A DNA stretch of 64,000 bases from Solimonas sp041659605 (GTDB taxonomy: Bacteria; Pseudomonadota; Gammaproteobacteria; Nevskiales; Nevskiaceae): assembly GCA_041659605.1 (NCBI GenBank), contig JBAZXW010000001.1:1-64000 (forward strand), written 5' to 3'. The position numbers and the translations under genes were made by a program. The notes beneath the pieces are model-generated. The model ran no database searches. It had not been told where the DNA came from and was given only the letters and a program-made list of their open reading frames with translations. Below, piece by piece: positions 34,642-43,081 of this stretch. Positions within the stretch are counted from its first letter, which is position 1; every line of letters begins with the position of its first letter.

Positions 34642-34669
34642 CCGCGGCGAGGCCTGTCCTCGCCCGCGG
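34642..34669 (+). other. GC-rich hairpin between CopL-like gene and truncated tolC
   Basis: CCGCGGCGAGG and CCTCGCCCGCGG pair with one bulged base around a five-base loop, 13 bases after the stop of the CopL-like gene. There is no run of Ts, so a rho-independent terminator is not supported; a leader or attenuator hairpin is possible. Confidence 0.5.
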
Positions 34670-34742
34670 TCCGCCTTCCCGCAGGCCCGCTGTTTCGTCA
34701 GCGCGGTACCTGCACATTCAGGATGATCCCGGAGGTTCGGAA

Positions 34743-34991
34743 GTGGTTTCCAAACGATTGCTGTTGCTGCCCAGCGCGCTGCTGCTCGCGGGACTGAGCG
34801 GCTGCGCAAGTATTCCCGCCGACTGGGGGCGCAGCGAAGCCGCCCAGTTCGCCGCGTCCCACGGACGCAGCTTTCCGCAGACCGATGACGCGGCGGTTTT
34901 CACGCGCGAGGCGCTGAGCCGGCCACTGACGCCGGAGACGGCGGTACAGCTCGCGCTGCTCAACAACCCGGCACTGCGCCGCCAGGGGTAG
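34743..34991 (+). pseudogene. Truncated TolC-family outer-membrane lipoprotein
   Basis: Only 82 residues, starting with a signal and lipobox (LLLAGLSGC) and the family sequence LSRPLTPETAVQLALLNNPA before ending at an early stop (LRRQG). It aligns well with the start of the gene at 63721 (GCAALPEDRG, HALTLNDAVRLALVNNPR), where the next residues continue the barrel. The rest of the gene is lost. Sequence after the stop (34992-35175) has no recognisable frame. Confidence 0.8.
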
Positions 34992-35174
34992 ACGTACCGA
35001 CGGTGTAAAAACTGCACTTTCGACGGCGCCTGGCGCCTAAGACACTGATCCGTAGGACGAATGTCTGGCGCTGCTGATCGCGCCCACGCTCCCAGCGCGG
35101 TGTCTACGGGCGACCGCTGCGCGATTGAGCAACATGTGGCCAGTAGTGGTACGGTTGTCCGGTTAGCAGCTTCA

Positions 35175-35842
35175 TCTGGGGGCGCCCGTGAGTGGAATGG
35201 AGAGCTGGTCGGCCCGTCAGGCAGCGGCAAGAGCATCGCTCTGTACCTGATGGGCTGCCTGGATCAGCCGAGCGCAGGGAAATCCGCATCGGCGATCTCG
35301 CGGTGTCCGGGCTGGACGACGCGCAGCACGCGCAACTGCGCCGCGACAGGATCGGCTTCGTGTTCCAGCAGTTCTTCCTGCTGCCGACGCTAAACACAGC
35401 GTCGTAAGTTCTGCAGCATGTGCCCTGCAACATCGCAGAGGAGTTGGACGGAGATGCGGCTCTATTTATGTCGCCGTGTTTAACAGCGCTGGAAAACGTG
35501 CAGCTGCCGACGGTGTTCTCCGGCAAGCAGGCCGACGGACGCGTGCTGCTGGCGCAGGTGGGACTGGAGGGGCGCGATCAGCACCGGCCCAGCGAGCTCT
35601 CCGGTGGCGAAATGCAGCGCGTGGCCATCGCCCGCACCCTGGTGAATCAGCCCGAAATCCTCCTGGCCGACGAACCCACCGGCAACCTCGACACGGCGCA
35701 CGCCGGGGAAATCTTCGCGCTGTTCCGTGCGCTCTCGCGTGATCGCGGCCTCACCATCGTGGTCGTCACGCACAATGACGAACTGGCGGCCCTGACCGAC
35801 CGGGTGGTTCGGCTGAAGGACGGGCGGCTTGTTGCCACGTGA
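35175..35842 (+). pseudogene. LolD/MacB-type ABC ATPase, interrupted
   Basis: The frame near 35200 reads ELVGPSGSGKS (Walker A), then after a frame change IGFVFQQFFLLPTL. A mobile insert (35393-35480) breaks the gene here, and the remainder continues in phase with LTALENVQLPTVFSGKQ, LSGGEMQRVAIARTLVNQPE, LLADEPTGNLD and HNDELAALTD. The stop overlaps the start of the DUF3047 gene in a GTGA junction. Only the C-terminal half could be translated. Confidence 0.78.
35393..35480. mobile_element. 88-bp MITE-like insertion with TA target duplication
   Basis: Ends are AACACAGCGTCGTAA (left) and, in reverse complement, AACACGGCGACATAA (right): 12 of 15 bases agree, and the match weakens but continues for about 27 bases. 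TA flanks both sides (35391-35392 and 35481-35482), and removing 88 bp plus one TA restores the frame LPTLTALENV. A TA duplication fits IS630/Tc1-type transposition. No transposase is encoded inside, so it would have to be mobilised in trans. It introduces a stop (TAA) into the ABC ATPase. Confidence 0.72.
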
Positions 35843-36600
35843 TTTACCGCACTGAGTGGGCCTGGTTAGCCGCGCTTCCGCTCACACTTGGCGCCGTCGT
35901 CACGGCGGCCGATTCACAGTCAAGGAACGTCGTTGACGTCGGGCATTTCGCCCCCACGCAGCCTACGCCGGAACCACCGTGGCGGGTGATCAGGTTGGAT
36001 GATCGCGTGCCACCCACCATGTACCGGACGATGCGCTGGGAGGGTATGGACGCCGTCGAAGCGATCGCCAACGCAAGCATGGCGCTCCTCGCCCGGCCGG
36101 TGAAGATCGATCTCCACGCAACTCCCATGCTCTGCTGGCTCTGGCGCGTCGAACGGGTTGTCGATACCGCCGACATGGAAACCAAACGAGGCGATGACTA
36201 CGCGGCGCGCGTATATGTAGCGTTTCAGTTGCCCAAGCGCTCCATGAGTCTGGCAGTGCGCGCGCAGCTTGCGCTGGCGCGCATGCTGTATGGAGAGCAT
36301 GTTCCGGACGGCGCGATCAACTACGTTTGGGACAACCGCCATCCGGTCGGCACGCACCGCCGGAACGCCTATACCGACCGCACCCAGATGATCGTGCTGC
36401 GCTCAGGCAACGGCGAGGCGGGCGGCTGGGTCGTCGAGCGGCGTAACGTCCGGGATGACGTCATCCGGGCGTTCGGCACCGACCAGGCGACCTTGGATCT
36501 CGTGGCGATCGCTGCGGACACCGACAATACAGGTGAGCGGGTGCGGTCCGGATTCGCGGACCTGCGCTTCGTCGAAACCAATCGCCAGTGCTATCCCTAG
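35839..36600 (+). CDS. DUF3047 family exported protein
   Basis: 253 residues from a GTG overlapping the ABC pseudogene stop, with a signal-like start (AWLAALPLTLGAVVTAADS). DUF3047 features are visible: PPWRVIRLDDRVPPTMYRTM, SMALLARPVKIDL, WLWRVERVVDTAD, GDDYAARVYVAFQLP, and near the end AIAADTDNTGERVRSGFADL. The fold and function of the family are unknown. It is flanked by two copies of an ABC ATPase segment (35635 and 36600), so it may have come in by recombination. Confidence 0.8.
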   Translation: MIYRTEWAWLAALPLTLGAVVTAADSQSRNVVDVGHFAPTQPTPEPPWRVIRLDDRVPPTMYRTMRWEGMDAVEAIANASMALLARPVKIDLHATPMLCWLWRVERVVDTADMETKRGDDYAARVYVAFQLPKRSMSLAVRAQLALARMLYGEHVPDGAINYVWDNRHPVGTHRRNAYTDRTQMIVLRSGNGEAGGWVVERRNVRDDVIRAFGTDQATLDLVAIAADTDNTGERVRSGFADLRFVETNRQCYP

Positions 36601-36720
36601 CCCGCGCCCTGGTGAACCAGCCCGAAATCCTGCTGGCCGACGAACCGACCGGCAACTTCGACACGGCGCATGCCGGAGAACTTTTCGCGCTGTTCCGTGC
36701 GCTCTCGCGTGATCGCGGCA
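36600..36720 (+). pseudogene. Second copy of an ABC ATPase fragment
   Basis: About 120 bases read LARALVNQPEILLADEPTGN and then FALFRALSRDRG. They match 35635-35750, the C-terminal Walker B region of the interrupted ATPase, with roughly ten base differences. It begins at the stop of the DUF3047 gene and is cut at both ends. Confidence 0.75.
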
Positions 36721-36799
36721 CTGACGGTTCCGCTTCGCGGGAGGCATCGTCGCCAATCCATTGCGGAACTCGCCTGCGGCGTCTAGAGTCACAGCCCTC

Positions 36800-37162
36800 A
36801 TGAACCGCGGTCGGACAGTGATCGGCATCCTGATGGGGCTTGTGCTCCTAGTGCAGGGTTTTGCGGTGTCGGCGGCGCAGCGCGGAATACCGATGGAAGA
36901 GCCGGCACAGTTGTCCGCTCACGACGCCGCACCTTGCCACGGAGCGGCAGCGGCCTACGCGGCAGGCGACGAAGGCAAGGGGTGCTGCAATACGAGCTGC
37001 CCGGACATGACCAGTTGCGCCCTTGGGCATCTTGCTGTGACTACGGAGGTGCAGCTCGCTGTGCCGTCCGCGGAGCGCCTTGTCGTCAGTTCCGCAGGCG
37101 CTCGCACCGTCGTCCGGATACCCACTTCTCCACTGCGACCACCGATCGCGCTCCACGGCTGA
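36800..37162 (+). CDS. CopL-like small secreted Cys-rich protein ending in RPP motif
   Basis: 120 residues: signal helix (TVIGILMGLVLLVQGFAVSA), then a Cys-rich core (PCHG, GKGCCNTSCPDMTSCALGH) and a C-terminal SPLRPPIALHG. It lies 61 bases upstream of a complete cusC-cusB-cusA set and likely begins that operon. It shares with 22174, 34194, 53901 and 63238 the position before an efflux operon and the RPP ending, but has fewer histidines. Confidence 0.75.
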   Translation: MNRGRTVIGILMGLVLLVQGFAVSAAQRGIPMEEPAQLSAHDAAPCHGAAAAYAAGDEGKGCCNTSCPDMTSCALGHLAVTTEVQLAVPSAERLVVSSAGARTVVRIPTSPLRPPIALHG

Positions 37163-37223
37163 TTGATCCGAGGCTCGCCAGAGCCGTCTCGGGCCTGTCC
37201 GGCCCTGCCGTGGAGATGGATGC

Positions 37224-38483
37224 ATGTTCCCGATTGACTGCCGCGCGACTGCGCGGCGACGGGCTGTGGCGCCGTTGCTGGCGTTCGCGGTTTTGTTCCC
37301 TTGGAGTGTGGCGGCTGCGCCGCTGGACTTGTCCGGCGCCGAGCGCATGGCCTTTGAGCGGCAGCCGCAGATCGAGTCGCAGGAGGCTCGGGTGCGCGCT
37401 GCACGCGAGCGCGCGGTCAGTGCCGGGCAGCTGCCCGATCCGCAACTGACCGGCGGCGTTACCAATCTGCCGGCCAACGGCGACGACCGGTTCAGCCTTT
37501 CGCGCGACTTCATGACGATGACGGGCGTCGGCCTGGCGCAGGAATTTCCGCGCGCGCAGAAGCGGCGATTGCGCAGTGCGACCGAGTCGCTGGCGGCTGA
37601 CGAGATGCAGGCCCGGCTCGTCGCGCTCGAAAGGGCGATTCGCCGTGACACCGCGCTGGCCTATCTGGATCTGTGGCTGCCCGAGCAGTCCGCCGTGCTG
37701 GTGGAGCGCATGATTGCCGAGGCGCGGCAGGAGCGCGGCGCCGCGGAGATCGCTTTTCGTGCCGGACGCGCGCCGCAATCCGATCTGCTCGCTGCCGAGG
37801 TGGAGCTCGAACTCCTGGAGGATCGTCGCCGGCGGCTCGCACAGGATGCGGCACAGGCGCGCGAGCGGCTCGCGCGCTGGACGGGCGAACCAGTGAATGG
37901 TGCGCTGGACGTGTCTGTTCCGGGCCTGCCCGAACCGCCGGAGTTGGCGGAATTGTTGAGCGCGCTCGAACGACATCCCGAGATCGAGGCTGCGCAGCTG
38001 GACATCGCCGCGGGCGAAAACCGCGTCGCGCTCGCACGCGCCGAGTACAGGCCGGACTGGCGCGTGGAGCTGGGCTACGCCTGGCGGCCGGACTTCTCGG
38101 AGATGGCCACGCTGCAGTTCGGCATCGACCTGCCCGTGTTCACCGGCCAACGCCAGGACCGGGATGTTGCGGCGGCCGGCGAGGAGCTGGCCGCGGCGAC
38201 GGCGATGCACGACGACCATGTGCGCCAGCTGCGTGCGGATGCGGCGGCCGCATGGCGGTCGTGGTCGGACGCGCGGCAGCGGCTGGCGCGCTACGACGCC
38301 GCGATCCTGCCCGCCGCCTCGGCGCGTGCTGAGGCAGCGCTGGCCGCGTATCGCGCCGGCAGTACGGAGCTGGCGGCGGTGCTCGATGCGCGCAAGTCCG
38401 CGCTGGATGTGAACCTGATGCGGCTCGAGCTGCAGGTCGAGATCCTGCGACGTCTGGCCGAGCTGCGTTATCTGAATTCCTGA
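37224..38483 (+). CDS. cusC: CusC/TolC-family outer-membrane efflux protein (copy 2)
   Basis: 419 residues with a signal peptide (LLAFAVLFPWSVAAA) and two repeats of TolC-like helical sequence: LDLSGAERMAFERQPQIESQ, VGLAQEFPRAQKRRLRSATE, and ALERHPEIEAAQLDIAAGEN. No lipobox. It follows the CopL-like gene by 61 bases and precedes cusB by 5 bases. It forms the outer-membrane exit duct of the second Cu/Ag pump. Confidence 0.92.
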   Translation: MFPIDCRATARRRAVAPLLAFAVLFPWSVAAAPLDLSGAERMAFERQPQIESQEARVRAARERAVSAGQLPDPQLTGGVTNLPANGDDRFSLSRDFMTMTGVGLAQEFPRAQKRRLRSATESLAADEMQARLVALERAIRRDTALAYLDLWLPEQSAVLVERMIAEARQERGAAEIAFRAGRAPQSDLLAAEVELELLEDRRRRLAQDAAQARERLARWTGEPVNGALDVSVPGLPEPPELAELLSALERHPEIEAAQLDIAAGENRVALARAEYRPDWRVELGYAWRPDFSEMATLQFGIDLPVFTGQRQDRDVAAAGEELAAATAMHDDHVRQLRADAAAAWRSWSDARQRLARYDAAILPAASARAEAALAAYRAGSTELAAVLDARKSALDVNLMRLELQVEILRRLAELRYLNS

Positions 38484-38488
38484 AGGAA

Positions 38489-41158
38489 ATGCTTCCGATG
38501 AACAACAGAATCTGGATCGCCGCCGGCATCGTGCTGATCGCGGCCTTCGGCGCCGGCGGCTGGTGGTGGGCCAAGTCCAATCCGCCGCACCGGCATCAAC
38601 TTGTGAAAATGACTGACGAGCAGGGCAAGACCTATTACACCTGCCCGATGCATCCGCAGGTGCGGCAGGACCAGCCGGGCAACTGCCCGATCTGCGGCAT
38701 GAAGCTGGTGCGTCGGCAAGACGCGCCAGCCCCCGCGAAGGCAGGGGCCCGGAGCACGGACCGCGAAGTGCTGTACTGGTACGACCCGATGAAGCCGGAG
38801 GTCCACTTCGATAAGCCCGGCAAGTCGCCGTACATGGACATGCAGCTGGTGCCCAAGTACGCCGAAGCGGGCGCAGCGGACGGCGGCACCGTCGTCTCGA
38901 TCGATCCGCAGGTGGCGCAGAACCTGGGCATGCGCACGGCGGCGGTGAAGTCCGGCACGTTCTGGCAGCGCGTGGACACCGTCGGCGCGGTAAGCGTCGA
39001 CGAGCGCCGGATCGTCGCTGTGGAGTCGCGCGCCGCCGGCTGGATCGAAAAGCTTGACGTGCGCGCCGAAGGCGATCCGGTGAAGAAAGGCCAGCGCATC
39101 GCCGCGCTGTACTCGCCGGACCTGTATGCGGCGATGCAGGAACTCAAGCTGGCGCAGGACGGCGGCGACGCGCTGCTGGTCGAGGCCGCGGCGCAGCGCC
39201 TGAAACTCCTCGGCGGCGTTCCCGGCGACGGCAGCGCCTCGCCGGTCTACGCGCCGCAGTCGGGCTTCGTCATGGATCTGGCTGTGCGTGAGGGTGCGCA
39301 GGTCACGCCCGGCACGCCGCTGATGAAGCTCGTGGACCTGTCGCGAGTCTGGGTGATCGTCGAGGTTCCTGAAGCGCAGGCGGGCTGGGTGCGCGAGGAC
39401 CGGCCCGCCGAGGCGCGGCTCAAGTCGCTGCCGGGGCAAGTCTTCGAGGGGACGGTGGACTACGTCTATCCCGTGCTCGATGACGCCACCCGAACGCTGC
39501 GCCTGCGGCTTGTTTTCGACAATCCCGGGGGCCTGCTCAAGCCGGGCATGTACGCCGACATCACCGTGTTCGGCGGCGCGCAGCGCGACGTACTGCTGGC
39601 GCCGACCGAGGCGGTGATCCGCACCGGCAGCCGCAACGTCGTCCTCGTCGCCGAGAGCGCAGGTCGTTACCGGCCGGTCGAAGTGGAGCTGGGGCCGGAG
39701 CGCGGCGATGAGATCGTCGTGCTGTCCGGCTTGGAGGCAGGCCAGCAGGTCGTGGTGTCGGGCCAGTTCCTGATCGACTCGGAGGCGAGTCTGCTCGGCG
39801 CGTATCGGCGCCTTTCTCCCTCTCCCCGACCGCCCTCCCGCAAGGGGAGAGCGGAGCAGATGGGGGCGACCGATGATCGCCCGCCTCATTCACTGGTCGG
39901 TGCACAACCGCTTCCTGGTGCTGCTGGCCACGGTGCTCGTGACGGCCTGGGGGCTGTACTCGACGCTCAGCACGCCGCTCGATGCGATCCCGGACCTGTC
40001 CGACACGCAGGTCATCGTGCGCACCGTGTATCCGGGCCAGGCGCCGCAGGTGGTCGAAGACCAGGTCACCTATCCGCTGACAACGACGCTGCTGTCCGTG
40101 CCTTACGCGAAGACCGTGCGCGGTTACTCGCTGTTCGGGGAGAGCTTCGTCTACGTGCTGTTCGAGGACGGCACCGATCTGTACTGGGCGCGCTCGCGGG
40201 TGCTGGAGTACCTGTCGCAGGTGCAGGGCCGCCTGCCGGCGAGCGCACGCACGGCGCTGGGCCCGGACGCGACCGGCGTCGGCTGGGTTTACGAGTACGC
40301 GCTGGTGGATCGCAGCGGCCAGCACGACGTCGCGCAGCTGCGCGCACTGCAGGACTGGTTCCTGAAGTACGAGCTGAAGACCGTGCCCAACGTCGCCGAG
40401 GTCGCGACGATCGGCGGCTTCAACCGCCAGTACCAGATCGTGCTCGATCCGGACCGGCTGCGCGCGTTCCGCCTGCCGCTGGAGACCGTGATCGCCGCAG
40501 TGCGCGACGCCAACAGCGAAGCCGGCGGCTCGGTGCTGGAGCTGGCCGAGGCCGAATACATGGTGCGCGCGCGCGGCTACCTGAAATCGCTCGACGACTT
40601 CCGCGAGATTCCGGTCGGCCTGGGCGACAACGGCACGCCGATCCTCCTGCGCGACGTGGCGACGGTGCAGCTCGGGCCGGAAACACGCCGCGGCATCGCC
40701 GAACTGGACGGCGAGGGCGAGGTCGTCGGCGGCGTCATCGTGCTGCGTTCGGGCGAGAACGCGCGCGCGACGATCGAGGCGGTCAAGCACAAGCTCGACA
40801 CGCTCAAGGCCGGCCTGCCCCAAGGTGTCGAGGTGGTCGAGACCTACGACCGCTCCGCGCTGATCGGGCGCGCCGTGGAGAACCTCTCGCACAAGCTGCT
40901 GGAGGAATTTCTCGTCGTCGCGCTGGTGTGTGTCCTGTTCCTGTGGCACCTGCGCTCGGCGCTGGTGGCGATCATCACCCTGCCGGTCGGCATCCTCGCC
41001 GCATTCATCGTCATGCACGTGCAGGGCATCAACGCCAACATCATGTCGCTGGGCGGCATCGCCATCGCCATCGGCGCAATGGTCGACGCAGCGGTGGTGA
41101 TGATCGAGAACGCGCACAAGAAGCTCGAAGCCTGGCGCCACGCGCACGAGGGGCGTGA
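38489..41158 (+). CDS. cusB: CusB-type adaptor (copy 2) reading through into cusA
   Basis: The normal protein is about 440 residues: membrane anchor (IWIAAGIVLIAAFGAGGWWW), an N-terminal metal-binding domain (YTCPMHPQVRQ, GNCPICGMKL), a second similar unit (WYDPMKPEVHFD), then lipoyl and barrel domains, ending VSGQFLIDSEASLLGAYRR near 39810. Instead of a stop, a palindromic repeat follows and the frame stays open for a further 447 or so codons, out of phase with cusA, to 41158. The extension is GC-rich shadow sequence with no fold. Either the adaptor carries a useless tail, or a sequencing indel hides the real stop. Confidence 0.88.
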   Translation: MLPMNNRIWIAAGIVLIAAFGAGGWWWAKSNPPHRHQLVKMTDEQGKTYYTCPMHPQVRQDQPGNCPICGMKLVRRQDAPAPAKAGARSTDREVLYWYDPMKPEVHFDKPGKSPYMDMQLVPKYAEAGAADGGTVVSIDPQVAQNLGMRTAAVKSGTFWQRVDTVGAVSVDERRIVAVESRAAGWIEKLDVRAEGDPVKKGQRIAALYSPDLYAAMQELKLAQDGGDALLVEAAAQRLKLLGGVPGDGSASPVYAPQSGFVMDLAVREGAQVTPGTPLMKLVDLSRVWVIVEVPEAQAGWVREDRPAEARLKSLPGQVFEGTVDYVYPVLDDATRTLRLRLVFDNPGGLLKPGMYADITVFGGAQRDVLLAPTEAVIRTGSRNVVLVAESAGRYRPVEVELGPERGDEIVVLSGLEAGQQVVVSGQFLIDSEASLLGAYRRLSPSPRPPSRKGRAEQMGATDDRPPHSLVGAQPLPGAAGHGARDGLGAVLDAQHAARCDPGPVRHAGHRAHRVSGPGAAGGRRPGHLSADNDAAVRALREDRARLLAVRGELRLRAVRGRHRSVLGALAGAGVPVAGAGPPAGERTHGAGPGRDRRRLGLRVRAGGSQRPARRRAAARTAGLVPEVRAEDRAQRRRGRDDRRLQPPVPDRARSGPAARVPPAAGDRDRRSARRQQRSRRLGAGAGRGRIHGARARLPEIARRLPRDSGRPGRQRHADPPARRGDGAARAGNTPRHRRTGRRGRGRRRRHRAAFGRERARDDRGGQAQARHAQGRPAPRCRGGRDLRPLRADRARRGEPLAQAAGGISRRRAGVCPVPVAPALGAGGDHHPAGRHPRRIHRHARAGHQRQHHVAGRHRHRHRRNGRRSGGDDRERAQEARSLAPRARGA
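39811..39850. repeat. Palindromic repeat at the cusB-cusA junction
   Basis: TCTCCCC (39821-39827) pairs with GGGGAGA (39844-39850) around a short C-rich loop, the style of intergenic REP repeats. It lies where the cusB stop codon should be, 23 bases before the cusA start. Confidence 0.55.
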
Positions 41159-43016
41159 GCCGCAGGGCACCGAGCGTCTGTCGCTGATGGCCGAAGCGGC
41201 CGCTGAAGTCGGGCCGGCGCTGTTCTTCAGCCTGCTGATCATCACGCTGTCCTTCGCGCCGGTGTTCAGCCTGCAGGCGCAGGAGGGCCGGCTGTTCGCG
41301 CCGCTGGCCTACACCAAGACCTACGCGATGGCCGCCGCGGCCGGGCTGTCGGTGACCCTGATCCCGGTGCTGATGGTGGCCTTCATCCGCGGCCGCATCG
41401 CCGACGAGACCGCCAATCCGCTGAACCGCGTGCTGATCGCGCTGTATCGCCCCGTGATCCACAAGGTGCTCGCGCACCCGCGTGCGACGCTGACGGTCGC
41501 GTTGCTCGTGGCGTTGGCGACGATCTGGCCGGCGACGCGACTGGGCAGCGAGTTCATGCCGCCGCTGGACGAAGGCGACATCCTCTACATGCCGACCGCG
41601 CTGCCGGGTTTGTCGGTGGGCAAGGCCGCGCAGATCCTGCAGCAGACCGACCGCGTCCTGAAGGCCTTTCCGGAAGTGCAGCGCGTGTTCGGCAAGATCG
41701 GCCGTGCCGAGTCGGCGACTGATCCGGCGCCGCTGGAGATGATCGAAACGACGGTGATGCTCAAGCCGATATCGGAATGGCGCGCCGGCATCACGACGGA
41801 GAAACTGATCGATGAAATGGATGCCGCGCTGAAGATCCCCGGCATGGGCAACGTCTGGGTACAGCCGATCCGCAACCGCATCGACATGCTGGCCACCGGC
41901 ATCAAGTCGCCGGTCGGCATCAAGATCGCAGGGCCGGACCTGAGCGTGATCCAGCGCATCGGCGACAAGATCGAAGCGGTGGTCAAGGCCGTGCCGGGCA
42001 CGGCATCGGCGTTTTCCGAGCGCGTCTCCGGCGGCCGTTATATCGAAGTCACGCCGGATCGCGTCGCAGCCGCCCGTTACGGCATGAGCATCGCCGACGT
42101 GCAGCGCATCGTCGCCGTCGCCATCGGTGGCGAGAACGTCGGCGAAACCGTCGAGGGACTGTCGCGCTTTCCGATCAATCTGCGCTACCCGCGCGAGCTG
42201 CGCGACTCGGTGCAGGACCTGCGTGATCTGCCAGTGGTGACGATGCGCGGCGAGACGGTGACGCTGGGCGGTCTCGCCAGCGTGTCGATCACCGACGGTC
42301 CGCCGATGATCAAGTCCGAGAATGCGCGGCCCAACGGCTGGATCTACGTGGACATCCGCGGCCGCGATCTCGGCGGCTATGTCGCCGATGCGAAGAAGGC
42401 GGTCGCCGAGCAGGTGCAACTGCCGGCGGGATATTCGATCGCCTGGTCGGGGCAGTTCGAGTATCTGGAACGCGCCGCGCAGCGGCTGCGCATCGTCGTG
42501 CCGTTCACCCTGGCGATCATCTTCCTGCTGCTGTACCTGACCTTTCGCAGCGCCGCGTCGGCGACGCTGATCATGGCGACGCTGCCGTTCGCGCTGGCCG
42601 GTGGCTTCTGGCTGATCTACCTGCTGGGCCATCACCTGTCGGTCGCCTCCGGCGTCGGCTTCATCGCGCTGGGCGGCGTCGCCGCTGAGTTCGGCGTCGT
42701 GATGCTGATCTTCCTCGACAACGCCATTCGCGAGCGCGAGGGCAGGGGTGCTCTGAACACGCCGGCGGATCTGCGCGAGGCGCTGATCGAGGGTGCGGTG
42801 CTGCGCGTGCGCCCCAAGGCGATGACTGTGGCCGTGATCGTCGCCGGCCTGCTGCCGCTGTTCATGGGTGAAGGCACTGGCAGCGAAGTCATGCAGCGCA
42901 TCGCCGCGCCGATGGTGGGGGGCATGATCACCGCGCCGCTGCTGTCGATGATCGTGCTGCCGGCGGCCTACCTGCTGCTGCGCGGCCGGCGACTCTCCCA
43001 GGAGCCGGTGTCTTGA
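39873..43016 (+). CDS. cusA: CusA-type Cu(I)/Ag(I) efflux RND pump (copy 2)
   Basis: 1047 residues, full length. It starts with ATG in MIARLIHWSVHNRF. Proton-path region GAMVDAAVVMIEN is intact, as are the copper-pump methionines in ILYMPTALPG, LEMIET and IDMLATGI. It is a close paralogue of 14544-17711 (same porter motifs, TDLYWARSRVLEYL). The start lies inside the open cusB frame, 23 bases after the palindromic repeat. Two intact copper-type pumps in one window suggest strong selection for metal resistance. Confidence 0.95.
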   Translation: MIARLIHWSVHNRFLVLLATVLVTAWGLYSTLSTPLDAIPDLSDTQVIVRTVYPGQAPQVVEDQVTYPLTTTLLSVPYAKTVRGYSLFGESFVYVLFEDGTDLYWARSRVLEYLSQVQGRLPASARTALGPDATGVGWVYEYALVDRSGQHDVAQLRALQDWFLKYELKTVPNVAEVATIGGFNRQYQIVLDPDRLRAFRLPLETVIAAVRDANSEAGGSVLELAEAEYMVRARGYLKSLDDFREIPVGLGDNGTPILLRDVATVQLGPETRRGIAELDGEGEVVGGVIVLRSGENARATIEAVKHKLDTLKAGLPQGVEVVETYDRSALIGRAVENLSHKLLEEFLVVALVCVLFLWHLRSALVAIITLPVGILAAFIVMHVQGINANIMSLGGIAIAIGAMVDAAVVMIENAHKKLEAWRHAHEGREPQGTERLSLMAEAAAEVGPALFFSLLIITLSFAPVFSLQAQEGRLFAPLAYTKTYAMAAAAGLSVTLIPVLMVAFIRGRIADETANPLNRVLIALYRPVIHKVLAHPRATLTVALLVALATIWPATRLGSEFMPPLDEGDILYMPTALPGLSVGKAAQILQQTDRVLKAFPEVQRVFGKIGRAESATDPAPLEMIETTVMLKPISEWRAGITTEKLIDEMDAALKIPGMGNVWVQPIRNRIDMLATGIKSPVGIKIAGPDLSVIQRIGDKIEAVVKAVPGTASAFSERVSGGRYIEVTPDRVAAARYGMSIADVQRIVAVAIGGENVGETVEGLSRFPINLRYPRELRDSVQDLRDLPVVTMRGETVTLGGLASVSITDGPPMIKSENARPNGWIYVDIRGRDLGGYVADAKKAVAEQVQLPAGYSIAWSGQFEYLERAAQRLRIVVPFTLAIIFLLLYLTFRSAASATLIMATLPFALAGGFWLIYLLGHHLSVASGVGFIALGGVAAEFGVVMLIFLDNAIREREGRGALNTPADLREALIEGAVLRVRPKAMTVAVIVAGLLPLFMGEGTGSEVMQRIAAPMVGGMITAPLLSMIVLPAAYLLLRGRRLSQEPVS

Positions 43017-43081
43017 CGCGGCGCTGCGGGAACAGCCTTGGGCCGGTGCTGTCCAACTCTCGTAGGCAGCGGAGATGTAGC

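Noticed and set aside
34992..35175. Possible IS remnant after truncated tolC
   Set aside because: The sequence has no open frame and I could not find paired terminal repeats or transposase sequence, so I only describe it as debris.
37168..37182. Half of an FNR-like box (TTGATCCGAGG) before the second cusC
   Set aside because: The right half does not match, so it is below the standard used for the seven listed boxes. The same applies to CTGATCCGTAGGAC near 35047.
39811..39850. Reading the cusB-cusA palindrome as a terminator
   Set aside because: No T-run follows, and cusA begins 23 bases later in the same direction, so termination here is unlikely.
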